Assembly: GCA_964569025.1 (NCBI GenBank)
Contig: CAZMSQ010000005.1
Span: forward strand, 1-64,000
Source: CAZMSQ01 sp964569025
GTDB lineage: Bacteria; Bacteroidota; Bacteroidia; Chitinophagales; Saprospiraceae
Direction: 5' to 3'
DNA length: 64,000 bases
In this document: piece after piece, positions 55,366 through 64,000 of the stretch
Numbering within the stretch: position 1 is the first letter of the stretch
Layout of the letters: each line of letters opens with the position of its first letter
Notes under the pieces: generated by a model
Told to the model about the DNA's origin: nothing
Database searches by the model: none
What the model saw: the letters and a program-made list of their open reading frames with translations, nothing else
Program-made: the position numbers and the translations under genes

Positions 55366-56622
55366 TCAATGGTTATGCTCCCTCGGGCCCTCCATACCAG
55401 CGCTGATGTAATATGCCCCCCGGGTCACAATTTTCGTATTGGGCGTCAGCAGGCTGTCGAGCAGTGGTACATAGCCATTGAGCGCCTTACCGATTGTGAC
55501 CTCCATTTCGGAAAAGTGATCGTTTTCGGCGAGGAATACCATAGCTTGATCAGCAGTCTGCACCACAGCGCTTTCCGGCACTGCAAGCCGCGTGACGGGG
55601 GCAGTTTGGATCTGGCCCTGCACATATACGCCAGGAGAAAGGGCCGGGTTGTCTTCAAAGTGCACATGAACCCGGGCTGTCTTGGTAGAAGGATCAACCA
55701 CGCGGCTGACCTGCTCGACTTCACCAACGTAGCTTGCCTGTTGCCCGGGCACCTTGAACATGACGGTTTGGCCCTTTTGAACGCTGGCAATGTCCTTGCC
55801 AAAGACCCCTAGTTCGATATGCAGGTGAGATCCGTCTACCACCTCAACCAGCAGATCATCCGGGTGCACAAAAAGTCCGGGGTTAATCGCCAGGTGGCTG
55901 ATACGCCCTGCAGAGGGTGCTCTGACATCAATATGGGTCTGAAGCTCACCGCCTGCTTCAAGCGCTTCGGTATCGATGCCCACGAGCTTGAGTTCGGCCA
56001 GTAACCCCCGGTATCTGGCGCGGGCCATGTCATATTCCGCCATGGCCGATTCCCGGGCCCGGCCCGAGGTCGCCCCAGCCTCATCAAGGGCTTCTTGCCG
56101 CTTCAGCTCTTTTTGCCACTTGTCAAGAGTAGCCCGCACCTCAAGAAGCTCACCCTGTCGCCGAATCAGGTCCGGGTGGGTGATGCGCGTCAGCAACTCG
56201 CCCTTCCGCACCGGATCGCCTACGTAATGACGAACAGCACTGATAAACCCGGCTACGGGCGAGTAAACGGAGTATTTGCTTTGGGGCGGCACCTCAATCA
56301 ATCCGGAGGCGCTGATGGTCTGATAAAACTGACGAGATTCTGGAAATCCGGTCTCAATTCCGGCCAGCTCCAGCTGGGCCGCAGTCAAGGTCGCCACTCC
56401 GGCTTCTGACTCATGATGGTGGTCATCGTGATTATGGTCGTCATGCGAATCAACAGGCCCGGAGTCTAACCCTGAGCTTTGGCATGACAGTCCGGCTGTC
56501 ATCAGCACTGACAACAAGAGAGATAGATGGAGAATGCGCTGCCAGAACGGTAATGAGAAATGGCGGCCCGTTTGTCCGAGGGGACCCTTTTGTATGGAAT
56601 GGAGAAAAAAATGGGTATGCAT
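55366..56622 (-). CDS. CusB/CzcB-type periplasmic adaptor of RND metal efflux
   Basis: The 418-residue protein has an N-terminal anchor (LLLSVLMTAGLSC, a lipobox) followed by a His/Asp-rich metal-binding stretch (DSHDDHNHDDHHHESE). Then come barrel-sandwich parts (SPVAGFISAVRHYVGDPVRK, VRAPSAGRISHLAINPGLFV), a coiled hairpin (TLDKWQKELKRQEALDEAGA) and a C-terminal beta-barrel (NPALSPGVYVQGQI). It links the RND pump and the outer-membrane channel. It starts 15 bp after the pump/channel gene and is in its operon. Confidence 0.92.
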   Translation of the reverse strand: MHTHFFLHSIQKGPLGQTGRHFSLPFWQRILHLSLLLSVLMTAGLSCQSSGLDSGPVDSHDDHNHDDHHHESEAGVATLTAAQLELAGIETGFPESRQFYQTISASGLIEVPPQSKYSVYSPVAGFISAVRHYVGDPVRKGELLTRITHPDLIRRQGELLEVRATLDKWQKELKRQEALDEAGATSGRARESAMAEYDMARARYRGLLAELKLVGIDTEALEAGGELQTHIDVRAPSAGRISHLAINPGLFVHPDDLLVEVVDGSHLHIELGVFGKDIASVQKGQTVMFKVPGQQASYVGEVEQVSRVVDPSTKTARVHVHFEDNPALSPGVYVQGQIQTAPVTRLAVPESAVVQTADQAMVFLAENDHFSEMEVTIGKALNGYVPLLDSLLTPNTKIVTRGAYYISAGMEGPREHNH

Positions 56623-56636
56623 AAGGCAATGTCTGT

Positions 56637-57578
56637 TTATTGAGCTGATGCCGCTTCGGCAGTCAGATACAAGATTTCGAGAAGGGTGATGTTATAAGAG
56701 TAAAGGGTTTCGAGTCTGAGTCTGCGGGTCTGGAGATGCGTTTCAGCAATTCGGGTGTAGTCGAAAAATGGAATGGCACCTTCTTCCAGCTGCAACCTGG
56801 CGCTGCTCAAAATTGAGTCGGCTGAGGGGTCAAGTGCTCGGGTCAGCTCATCGAGTTGGGCGCTCAGTGCATCGCGTTGCCGAACCAGTCCGTCATAGCG
56901 TTTTTGCAGATTGTGGCTGACCTGCAGTTTTTGCTGCTGGCTGACAGCCTGCCGGATCTGATATTGATTTTTGCGAGCCTGGAAGGCTCCTCGATTGGTC
57001 AGGGGCACATCCACTCCGAGATAGACTCCATGCAGTGGTACCTCAGGCCTGAGGCTCAGGTTGAGGTAGCTGACCGAGAATTCCGGCAGGAGGAGTTTTT
57101 CCATCAGCTCTCCCTGCAAGCCGGCCTGCCGGCTGAGTATGTCCCAGGTTTCCGTATGCAACTGGTTGGGCCCGCCAGTTGGTGCGACCGGTAAGATGAG
57201 GGGGGCTGGCGGAGGGGGCTCCAGTCCGTCACAACTCAGATACCCGAGCCGCTCCAATTCAATGCGTGCATTGCGCTGATCGTTTTGTGCCGACAGCCAT
57301 ACAGCTCTTGCATTGAGGGCGGTTTGGTCTGCGAGTTGCTTTTCGAGAGCGGAAATGGCTCCCAGCTGAAACTGGCGCGCTGTCATTTCGCTGAGGGAGT
57401 CATAGCGCATAAACTGCTCTTCAGCGAGGTCGGCCAGGGCAGAGCGGAAAACCCAGTGCTGCCATGCCCTCCGCACATCCAGCGCAATTTGCTGGGTGAG
57501 TTGCCTGGTTTGGCTGGTTGCCATGGCGAGGTCCTGCGCTCCGATTGACCGCCTGACTGTGTTGGCGGGTTTGTTGCC
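56637..57578 (-). CDS. TolC-family outer-membrane channel domain (CusC-like), N-terminal part lost in assembly gap
   Basis: About 313 residues from the gap to the stop form the second helical repeat and part of the first of a TolC-like channel: QTRQLTQQIALDVRRAWQHW, MTARQFQLGAISALEKQLAD, VYLGVDVPLTNRGAFQARKN and ARLQLEEGAIPFFDYTRIAE. It is in the same frame as the RND pump on the other side of the Ns. CusA-TolC fusions of about 1440 residues occur in Bacteroidota (established knowledge), so this is probably the C-terminal half of one protein, but the gap prevents proof. Confidence 0.8.
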   Translation of the reverse strand, partial: GNKPANTVRRSIGAQDLAMATSQTRQLTQQIALDVRRAWQHWVFRSALADLAEEQFMRYDSLSEMTARQFQLGAISALEKQLADQTALNARAVWLSAQNDQRNARIELERLGYLSCDGLEPPPPAPLILPVAPTGGPNQLHTETWDILSRQAGLQGELMEKLLLPEFSVSYLNLSLRPEVPLHGVYLGVDVPLTNRGAFQARKNQYQIRQAVSQQQKLQVSHNLQKRYDGLVRQRDALSAQLDELTRALDPSADSILSSARLQLEEGAIPFFDYTRIAETHLQTRRLRLETLYSYNITLLEILYLTAEAASAQ

Positions 57579-57678
57579 NNNNNNNNNNNNNNNNNNNNNN
57601 NNNNNNNNNNNNNNNNNNNNNNNNNNNNNNNNNNNNNNNNNNNNNNNNNNNNNNNNNNNNNNNNNNNNNNNNNNNNNN
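57579..57678. other. Assembly gap (100 Ns)
   Basis: Exactly 100 N, the usual placeholder for a gap of unknown length. From the missing start of the channel domain I infer that several hundred bases rather than 100 are lost. Confidence 0.97.
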
Positions 57679-60600
57679 ACGGCCAATGCGGCCTTAGAGC
57701 TGGGTCCGGTAAGTCGAAGCGAATTGGTGAGCTTGTACAGAACAGGCAGCACGACTAGCGTCAGAATGGTGGCGGTGATGAGGCCACCTATGACCACAGT
57801 GGCCAGAGGCCGCTGCACTTCTGCTCCGTTGGTGGTCGAGAGCGCCATCGGAATGAAACCGAGGGCCGCCACTGTGGCTGTCATGAGTACAGGGCGAAGT
57901 CTGGACAGTCCGGCTTTTTCAATGATGCGGTCGAGCGGTTCGCCGATAGTGGATTGGCGCAGGCTGTTGACCGAACTGATCAGGACAATACCATTCAGAA
58001 CAGAGACGCCGAACAAGGCAATGAATCCGATGCCAGCAGAAATACTAAAAGGCATGTCTCTCAGCCACAGTGCCGCAATGCCACCAATGGCAGCCAGCGG
58101 GACACCAGTGAAAATAATCAGCGCATGCCCAATCTGGCCAAAGGCCAGGTATAACAGCAGAAGAATCAGCGCCAACGCGGCTGGTACAGCCACCAATAGG
58201 CGTGATCTTGCCCGTTCAAGGTTCTCGAAGGTACCCCCATAACGAACAAGATATCCCGGAGGCAGGTCGAGTTTTGCATCGAGAATACCTTGGATTTCAT
58301 CGACGAGCCCCGCAATATCCCTGTTGCGCACATTCACCCCGATGGTGATCCGTCGACTGGCATTTTCACGTGAGATTTGCATGGGCGCCTCCCTGTATTC
58401 TACGCGGGCAAGTTCGCTGAGAGGGATGGTGGCCCCGCTTACTGAAGTTACAAATAACTGGTCGAGGTCCAATTCGGAGCGAGCCCCCTCATTGAGTCGA
58501 ACCACAAGGTCGAAAGTCCGCTGCCCTTCCAGCACAATGCCCGCTTTTTCGCCGGCGTAGGCGGCTCGGATGGTAAGATTCAGCTCGTCAATGCTGACCC
58601 CGTGCTCCGCCAGCTTGTCCCGATCGTAAATAACCTTCAACTGAGGCAGCCCATCGGTTTGTTCAACCTTAATATCAGCCGCTCCAGGTACGTCCTGAAT
58701 CAGCTCCCCAATCCGGTCGCCAAGCCTCTTGAGAGTCTGATGATCATCGCCAAATACTCGGATGGCCAGATCTGTTTTGGCACCTGTCATGAGCTCGTTG
58801 AAGCGTAGCTGAATCGGCTGGGTGAACTCAAACGAAGCTCCCGTGATAACGGAAAGGGCCTCCTTCATTTTTTCCACCAGCTCCTCGCGCGAAGCGGCGC
58901 TGACCCATTCTCCTCTATCTTTCAAAATAATCATAATATCTGCATCTTCAATGGCCATTGGATCTGTGGGCACCTCCGCAGTCCCAATCTTTGACACCAC
59001 ATGCAGGACCTCCGGAAATTCAGAGCGCAAAATGTTTTCGGCCTTGGTGGTTGAGCGCATACTTTCATTCAACGAACTACCAGGCGGAATGGTCATTTGC
59101 ATGGCGAGGTCTCCTTCTTCGAGGGTCGGAATAAACTCTGAGCCCATTCTGGAAAACAAGACACCGGCTCCAATCATCAATCCCGCGGCTGTTGCAAGCA
59201 CGGCATAAGGGTGCCTCAAGGCGCCTCCCAATACCGGGGCATACAATTTTTGCAGAGAGGCAATGAATCTGTCGGACACGGTTTTTTTGTTATTTATTTT
59301 ACGCGGCAAGACAAGTGTCAGAGCAACGGGCACGTAGGTCAGGGAGAGTAGTAAGGCACCCAGCAGGGTGAAGCTGAGGGTCAGAGCCATAGGCCTGAAC
59401 ATTTTTCCTTCAATACCGGTCAGGGTGAGTACCGGCACGAAAACCACCAGGATGATAAACACTCCAAACACGGCAGACCGGAACAAACTGCCCGATGAGT
59501 TGATGACCACACCCTCAAGCTCCCGGCGGCTGAGCTCCCTACCGGCATAGCCTGCGACAAGGGTATGCAGTACGCCCTCCACCACGATGACGGCCCCATC
59601 AACCACAATCCCGAAATCTATGGCACCCAAAGACATCAGGTTGGCTGAAATGCCGAACTGCCGCATCAGGATGATTGCAAAAAGCAGAGACAATGGGATG
59701 ACCGAGGCGACAATCAGTCCTGCGCGCAGGTTGCCGAGGAGCAGGAAGAGCACAAGGATGACAATCAGCCCCCCCTCAAGGAGATTGGTGCGGACAGTAG
59801 CGATGGCCTTGGAAATGAGGGTGGAGCGGTCAAGATACGGGTAGAGTTTGATGCCTTCCGGCAAGGACTTCTGGACCTCTTCAACCCGCTTCTGAACCTG
59901 AGCAATAGCCTCGGATGAGTTGGCGCCCTTCAGCATCAGGGTAATCCCCCCGACTGCTTCGCCCTTGCCATCCATGGTCATGCCCCCGAGCCGCTTTGGG
60001 CTGCCAAGTATCACCCTGGCCACATCCCGAATCAAAACAGGCAAACCATTGGTATGCCCAACCACAATCCGCTCAATATCTTCCATGCCGGAGACCATCC
60101 CCTCAGTCCTGATATACCAGGCATTAGTCGTCTTGTCAATAGAGCTGCCCCCGCTATTCTGATTGTTGCGCTCCAACGCCTGAAAAACATCTGATAAACT
60201 GAGCTCAAAAGCCTGGAGTGAGACAGGGTCTATGGAAACCTCATATTGCTTCAGATAACCTCCGAAACTGCTGATCTCAATAATGCCCTCGATGCCTGCA
60301 AGCTGTCGCTTTACAATCCAGTCCTGAATGGTGCGCAACTCCATGGGTGAATACCGGGATTCATACCCTGGCTGGACCTCCAGCACATACTGGTATATTT
60401 CACCCAGCCCCGTGGTAATGGGCATCAGTTCTGGTTGGCCAAAACCAACCGGGATCTGCTCCATGGCAATCCCGATTTGCTCCCGGACATACTGCCGGGT
60501 ATCCAGCAAAGGGACGGATTCCTTGAAAACAATGGTAACCACTGATAAACCGTATCTGGAAATCGATCGAATTTCAGTAACATCAGGCAGATTTGCCATC

Positions 60601-60815
60601 GACAGTTCGACAGGGGTGGTGATGAATTGCTCGACTTCCTCTGCAGCAAGAGAAGGTGAGGTGGTCACGATCTGAACCTGATTATTTGTGATGTCGGGCA
60701 CTGCATCCAGCGGCAGGTGCTGGAGCGACCACAATCCAATTCCGGCAATTGCCAGAACGGCGGCACCTACCAGCAATTTGTTGCGCACCGATAGGGTGAT
60801 AAGTTGATGAATCAT
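57679..60815 (-). CDS. CusA/CzcA-type RND heavy-metal efflux pump, C-terminal end at assembly gap
   Basis: About 1045 residues are present from ATG 60815. Motifs include LPLDAVPDITNNQVQIVTTS, FKESVPLLDTRQYVREQIGI, the TM4 proton-relay region SLGAIDFGIVVDGAVIVVEG and VAALGFIPMALSTTNGAEVQ, with LVVLPVLYKL as the last helix. It expels a divalent or monovalent metal ion (Cu/Ag or Zn/Co/Cd; not separable by eye) using the proton gradient. The frame continues across the N gap into the TolC-like domain. In-frame Met 60950 extends into non-family sequence. Confidence 0.93.
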
Positions 60816-60991
60816 TATGTTTCCTCTGTTTGAGGGAGAATGAAAAATGGTCGATGCCCCGGGCCGGTCTCCAAATACCGGTGATTCAGAAATTCCCGCG
60901 CACAGAGGGCCGGAATGTTTGAGGGGTGACATAACAGAATGCAGAGACAATCAGCTGGCGAATGCCAGACCTCGCTGGATGAGATTGTCGG

Positions 60992-61429
60992 TTAGACCAA
61001 GGAAGGGGGCTGGAAGAGTGGCGAAATAAATGGTATGGTGTGGGAGAATGCGTACTCAGGCAGAAGACTATCCTGCCTCTCGTCAGCTGGGGTATTTTCC
61101 GGAAGGGACTGTGGTAGGAGAAAAAAAGAGGAAGCTGAAATCGACATGAAAGGAAGCTCGTGATGGGGCTCGTTGTGGTCGGAGTCGTGAAGCTCAGGAT
61201 GGATAAAATGCTCACATAAAAAAGACTGCCAGTCGGCCTCATCAGAGGAGGCCAGGTGCTCTTGATAGTGAGCCCACAATTCGTGCAGTCTGAGCATCTG
61301 ACTGAAATCATTTTTCGGGAACAGGCTCCCGAAAAGCAGGTAGACAGCTAATATGACAGACACGCTTTTCAACAGGCACTCATGTTCGGGAACAAGGTAC
61401 GTATTCTCATGCTTTTTTGCAACAGGCAC
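60992..61429 (-). CDS. Small His-rich membrane protein of the metal efflux operon
   Basis: The 145-residue protein starts at GTG 61429. It has one membrane segment (LKSVSVILAVYLLFGSLFPK) and a His/Asp-rich stretch (FIHPELHDSDHNEPHHELPF) likely to bind metal. Small proteins with the HxxHHELPF-like tail occur before CusA genes in Bacteroidota; no function is established. It lies 6 bp after the UspA gene. Confidence 0.6.
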   Translation of the reverse strand: MPVAKKHENTYLVPEHECLLKSVSVILAVYLLFGSLFPKNDFSQMLRLHELWAHYQEHLASSDEADWQSFLCEHFIHPELHDSDHNEPHHELPFMSISASSFFLLPQSLPENTPADERQDSLLPEYAFSHTIPFISPLFQPPSLV

Positions 61430-61435
61430 ATCGGA

Positions 61436-62287
61436 TCACTTGAGAACCAGAAGTGGAAAATGTGTATGCAAGGCCATCTTTCGGGTTACCCCCGGCTCTG
61501 TCAGTCGGCTGAACAGCCCTCTGTGAGAGCGAAACATCACGATGAGGTCTGCATCGAATCTCCCGGCTACCTCATCGATTTCATCAATGACTGAGTTGCC
61601 GGCAGTTTGGTGGAAGGTGGCACTGATTTCAGGCAGTTTTTCCTGAAAGAGAGTCTCGAATTCTTTAAGTGAGAGTTCTGTCTCTTCATCAGGTGCTTTC
61701 TGAACATGTACCACACGGAAGACAGGATCGTGACGGGCAAGCAGAGTAGACAGGGCGATGAGGTGGAAGGGGTCAGACTCCAGCAGATTGGTGGCGAAGA
61801 CAACCGAACCGAAAGAACTATACTCAGCCTCAGGAGGGACAATCCATACAGGGCAGGGTGCTTTCCGCACCACGCTGGTGGTGACACTGCCAAGCAGCCG
61901 GTCGAGGGCGGAGTGGTTCTCACGTGTCCCCATTATGATGAGGTCAGCTTCGTCGCGGGCTGCAACTGAGGCAATGACCTCTCCCGGCACACCGATTTCA
62001 ATGTCAATCGGGGTTACTGGAATATGCTGAATGCTGCCAGTGGTGATAACCTGGGAGAGACCCAGATCGATGAACCCCTTGAGTGCCTCCCGAGCCGCTT
62101 CGGTTCGCTCTTTCATCACTTTTGTAGCCAAAACCGGAAAGTCGAGAGGCTCGGTTTCCGGGTAGACAACATGCAGAACCTCCACTGAGGCCTCTGCAAA
62201 ATCAGCAAGTTTCAGGGCGTACCGAAATGCTGCCTGCGACCCATCAGAAAAGTCGGTCGGGAAAAGAATGCGCTTCACAGAGTCCAT
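61436..62287 (-). CDS. Tandem universal stress protein (UspA-type)
   Basis: The 283-residue protein has two Usp domains. The first (1-150) has RILFPTDFSDGSQAAFRYAL and DLIIMGTRENHSALDRLLGS with TSVVRKAPCPVWIV, which is the ATP-binding G2xG9xS/T pattern in part. The second is more degraded (DLIVMFRSHRGLFSRLTEPG). It is the first gene of the leftward metal efflux operon, which suggests metal-stress induction. Confidence 0.88.
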   Translation of the reverse strand: MDSVKRILFPTDFSDGSQAAFRYALKLADFAEASVEVLHVVYPETEPLDFPVLATKVMKERTEAAREALKGFIDLGLSQVITTGSIQHIPVTPIDIEIGVPGEVIASVAARDEADLIIMGTRENHSALDRLLGSVTTSVVRKAPCPVWIVPPEAEYSSFGSVVFATNLLESDPFHLIALSTLLARHDPVFRVVHVQKAPDEETELSLKEFETLFQEKLPEISATFHQTAGNSVIDEIDEVAGRFDADLIVMFRSHRGLFSRLTEPGVTRKMALHTHFPLLVLK

Positions 62288-62395
62288 CGTAGCTAAATTT
62301 TGAGGGAAGTACGGGGTTTTTTCGAATTTTGTAAATGACGAAAATCACAGCATCAATGCCTGGTGTACCGATATATGTCACAATCAGAAAGGCAT

Positions 62396-63760
62396 CTATG
62401 AGATTGACTGCCCAAATTCACTCATTCGGCGATAGATGTCTGCGAGGTCGAGTTCATCAGCAGATTCCACTTCGCTGACTTGCTCGAGCAGCCATTGATC
62501 TTGTGCGCGCCCCAGTTTCATGGCCTCAGAATAGCGCATTTGCTCGTTGAAAGTGACCATTGAGTATTTTGAGAAGTAGTCTGTATAGGTTTGTTCCAGT
62601 GCTGTTTCGAGTTTTCGTTTCTTCATGAAGGCTGCATCATCGACATGGTCGCGCATCTCAAAGAAGTTGTCCTTCGCCAAATCTGCGATCGCATCAGCAT
62701 CGGCCTTGCGGTGAGCCTGGAAAGCTTCAAAGGCGTCTGACGTTTCTGTGTGTGAATCCAGAAAATGGTCGAGTACAAACACATCTTCAAAAGCGGCGTT
62801 CATGCCCTGACCGTAAAATGGCACAATGGCATGTGCCGAATCGCCGAGCAGAAGGGTTTTCCCGTGGCTTTGCCACGGATAGCATTTGATGGTGCCGAGG
62901 GGTGCAGTCGGATTTTGGTGATAATCGGCAATCAGGTCTGGCATATGACTGAGGGCATCCGGAAATTTGTCCCGGAAAAAGTCCATGATTTTCTCATCCG
63001 TATCCAGATGGTCGAATCCGTAGGGGTGTTCAGCATATGGCAAAAAGAGGGTGACTGTGAAGCTGCCGTCAAGATTAGGCAGTGCGATGAGCATGTATGT
63101 GCCCCGTGGCCAGATATGAAGTGCGTTTTTCTCGATTCTGAACCCGCCACCTTCAGCGGACGGGATGCTCAGCTCTTTATAGCCATGCGGGAGCCAGTCT
63201 TGTGAGAAATCAAAACGCAGTGATGCAGATTGCTTCATCATGCTCTGGCGCACAGCTGAGCCTGCCCCGTCGGTACCGAACACGAAGTCTGCATCGATGC
63301 GGAAATGGTTGCCGGAGTCTCCGCTCTGAAAAGCAGCGCTGCCAGCCTGGAGGTCGACCGAAAGACAAGGACTGTTAAAATGAAGAGTGATTGAATCCAT
63401 GGATTCTGCCTTGTCGAGCAGGGCCATATTGAGCCCGCCTCTTGATACCGAGTTGATGTATTCACCTTCCCGTCCCGAGTAGGGTGAGTAAAATGGCGCT
63501 CCTTGTTCGGGGTGAATCATCCGCCCGTGCATCGGGATGCAAAGGGTGCGAATGTGTTCTTCCATTCCGACCATTCTGAGGGCTTGCAGGCCCCGGTCAC
63601 TGAGGGCGAGGTTGATAGAGCGCCCCGCCACCTGCTCAGTGGTGCGCATGTCGGCGCGTTTTTCGACCAGGCTGACTCGATGACCGCGCTGTGCCAGGCG
63701 GATTGCAAGGAGGGTGCCGCAGAGTCCGGCGCCGATCACGAGGCTGTGTGGATGTGCCAT
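62396..63760 (-). CDS. kmo: Kynurenine 3-monooxygenase
   Basis: The 454-residue flavoprotein begins with the FAD motif SLVIGAGLCGTLLAIRLAQR and a following acidic VSLVEKRAD, then GRSINLALSDRGLQALRMVG, typical of kynurenine 3-hydroxylases, and the second FAD segment TLLLGDSAHAIVPFYGQGMN. It hydroxylates kynurenine with NADPH and O2. Its gene starts 39 bp after the kynU stop, so the two form an operon for tryptophan breakdown or quinolinate/NAD supply. Confidence 0.95.
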   Translation of the reverse strand: MAHPHSLVIGAGLCGTLLAIRLAQRGHRVSLVEKRADMRTTEQVAGRSINLALSDRGLQALRMVGMEEHIRTLCIPMHGRMIHPEQGAPFYSPYSGREGEYINSVSRGGLNMALLDKAESMDSITLHFNSPCLSVDLQAGSAAFQSGDSGNHFRIDADFVFGTDGAGSAVRQSMMKQSASLRFDFSQDWLPHGYKELSIPSAEGGGFRIEKNALHIWPRGTYMLIALPNLDGSFTVTLFLPYAEHPYGFDHLDTDEKIMDFFRDKFPDALSHMPDLIADYHQNPTAPLGTIKCYPWQSHGKTLLLGDSAHAIVPFYGQGMNAAFEDVFVLDHFLDSHTETSDAFEAFQAHRKADADAIADLAKDNFFEMRDHVDDAAFMKKRKLETALEQTYTDYFSKYSMVTFNEQMRYSEAMKLGRAQDQWLLEQVSEVESADELDLADIYRRMSEFGQSIS

Positions 63761-63799
63761 GGGTACTATTTTGATTTATTCATTCAAGGCCACCTTCAT

Positions 63800-64000
63800 T
63801 CAGGTGAGCATGTCGGAAAGGATTTCTGCAAATTGCTGCACTTCTGAGAAAGTGTTATAAAGCGGTACAGGAGCAACCCTGATGACATCTGGCTCACGCC
63901 AGTCGGCAATGACGCCCTGCGCAGTGATCTGATCGTAGAGTCTCCGGTCAGCATTGCGCACCTGAATAGACAACTGACAGCCCCGCTCATCCGGATCTGT
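63800..64000 (-). CDS. kynU: Kynureninase, C-terminal fragment (5' part beyond window)
   Basis: The minus strand from the window edge encodes 66 residues ending in TGA at 63802-63800: PDERGCQLSIQVRNADRRLY, then VIADWREPDVIRVAPVPLYN. The RGxQLS and DWREPDVIRVAPVPLYN stretches are the conserved C-terminal end of kynureninase. It cleaves 3-hydroxykynurenine to 3-hydroxyanthranilate and alanine with PLP. It is upstream of and co-directional with kmo. Confidence 0.92.
   Translation of the reverse strand, partial: TDPDERGCQLSIQVRNADRRLYDQITAQGVIADWREPDVIRVAPVPLYNTFSEVQQFAEILSDMLT

Noticed and set aside
56637..60950. Open frame across the N run as proof of a fusion protein
   Set aside because: 100 Ns are a placeholder, so frame agreement has a one-in-three chance.

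Overview
The window looks like chromosomal DNA of a Bacteroidota bacterium, probably a Saprospiria/Lewinella-like lineage; this is inference, without a database search. The evidence is a SusC/SusD pair, a second large TonB-dependent receptor, a type IX secretion sorting tail, PD40/OmpA and BatA-type envelope proteins, an acyl-CoA reductase, and several promoters fitting the Bacteroidota pattern TTG-N19-21-TAnnTTTG. One run of 100 Ns (57579-57678) is an assembly gap. I saw no rRNA, tRNA, CRISPR array, prophage or intact transposon.

Layout: 1-13 kb is an extracellular nutrient-acquisition locus. A GH43 lipoprotein (cut by the left edge) and a putative membrane-anchored HTH regulator run leftward. 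A DASS anion transporter, SusC, SusD, an SGNH hydrolase, a lipoprotein with tandem lamin-tail-like domains and an alpha/beta-hydrolase lipoprotein run rightward. 13-30 kb is mainly housekeeping: gdhA, a P-loop/DRTGG protein, purM, a MarR regulator, rpsP, rluD, acyl-CoA reductase, nth, an Omp85 protein, an RNA methyltransferase, cdd, a saccharopine-dehydrogenase-like gene, and purK-purE followed by an M43-type secreted protease. 30-40.7 kb holds envelope genes (PD40/OmpA-like, BatA-like) and a possible phosphate module of a beta-helix lipoprotein, a TonB receptor and a PiT-like permease. 40.6-54 kb holds an orphan protein resembling the C-terminal (elimination) domain of lantibiotic dehydratases, then dnaK, a DUF4249-like lipoprotein, panB, mltG, tilS, a TPR/PD40/SPOR protein, a second pseudouridine synthase, mqnD and a patatin.

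54.3-62.3 kb is a leftward heavy-metal efflux locus: a UspA protein, a small His-rich membrane protein, a CusA/CzcA RND pump probably fused to a TolC-like channel across the gap, a CusB-like adaptor with a His-rich leader, and the wreck of a P-type metal ATPase (two large internal deletions plus an in-frame TAG). The window ends in a kynurenine operon (kynU partial, kmo).

The most unusual non-coding signal is a small repeat family at three distant sites (30516-30566, 43857-43907, 54256-54323). It is built with almost no deviation as AACT-S-[GTCSGAC-S-ACTATAGT-S]n-GTCSGAC-S-AGTT, with n = 2, 2 and 3; only the S (G or C) positions vary freely. All three copies sit just behind the 3' end of a leftward gene. 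The most unusual coding signals are the orphan lantibiotic-dehydratase-like domain protein (40640-41581) and the HTH-TM-exodomain protein (1597-2796), which has three helically phased TGTAAAAA boxes directly upstream.
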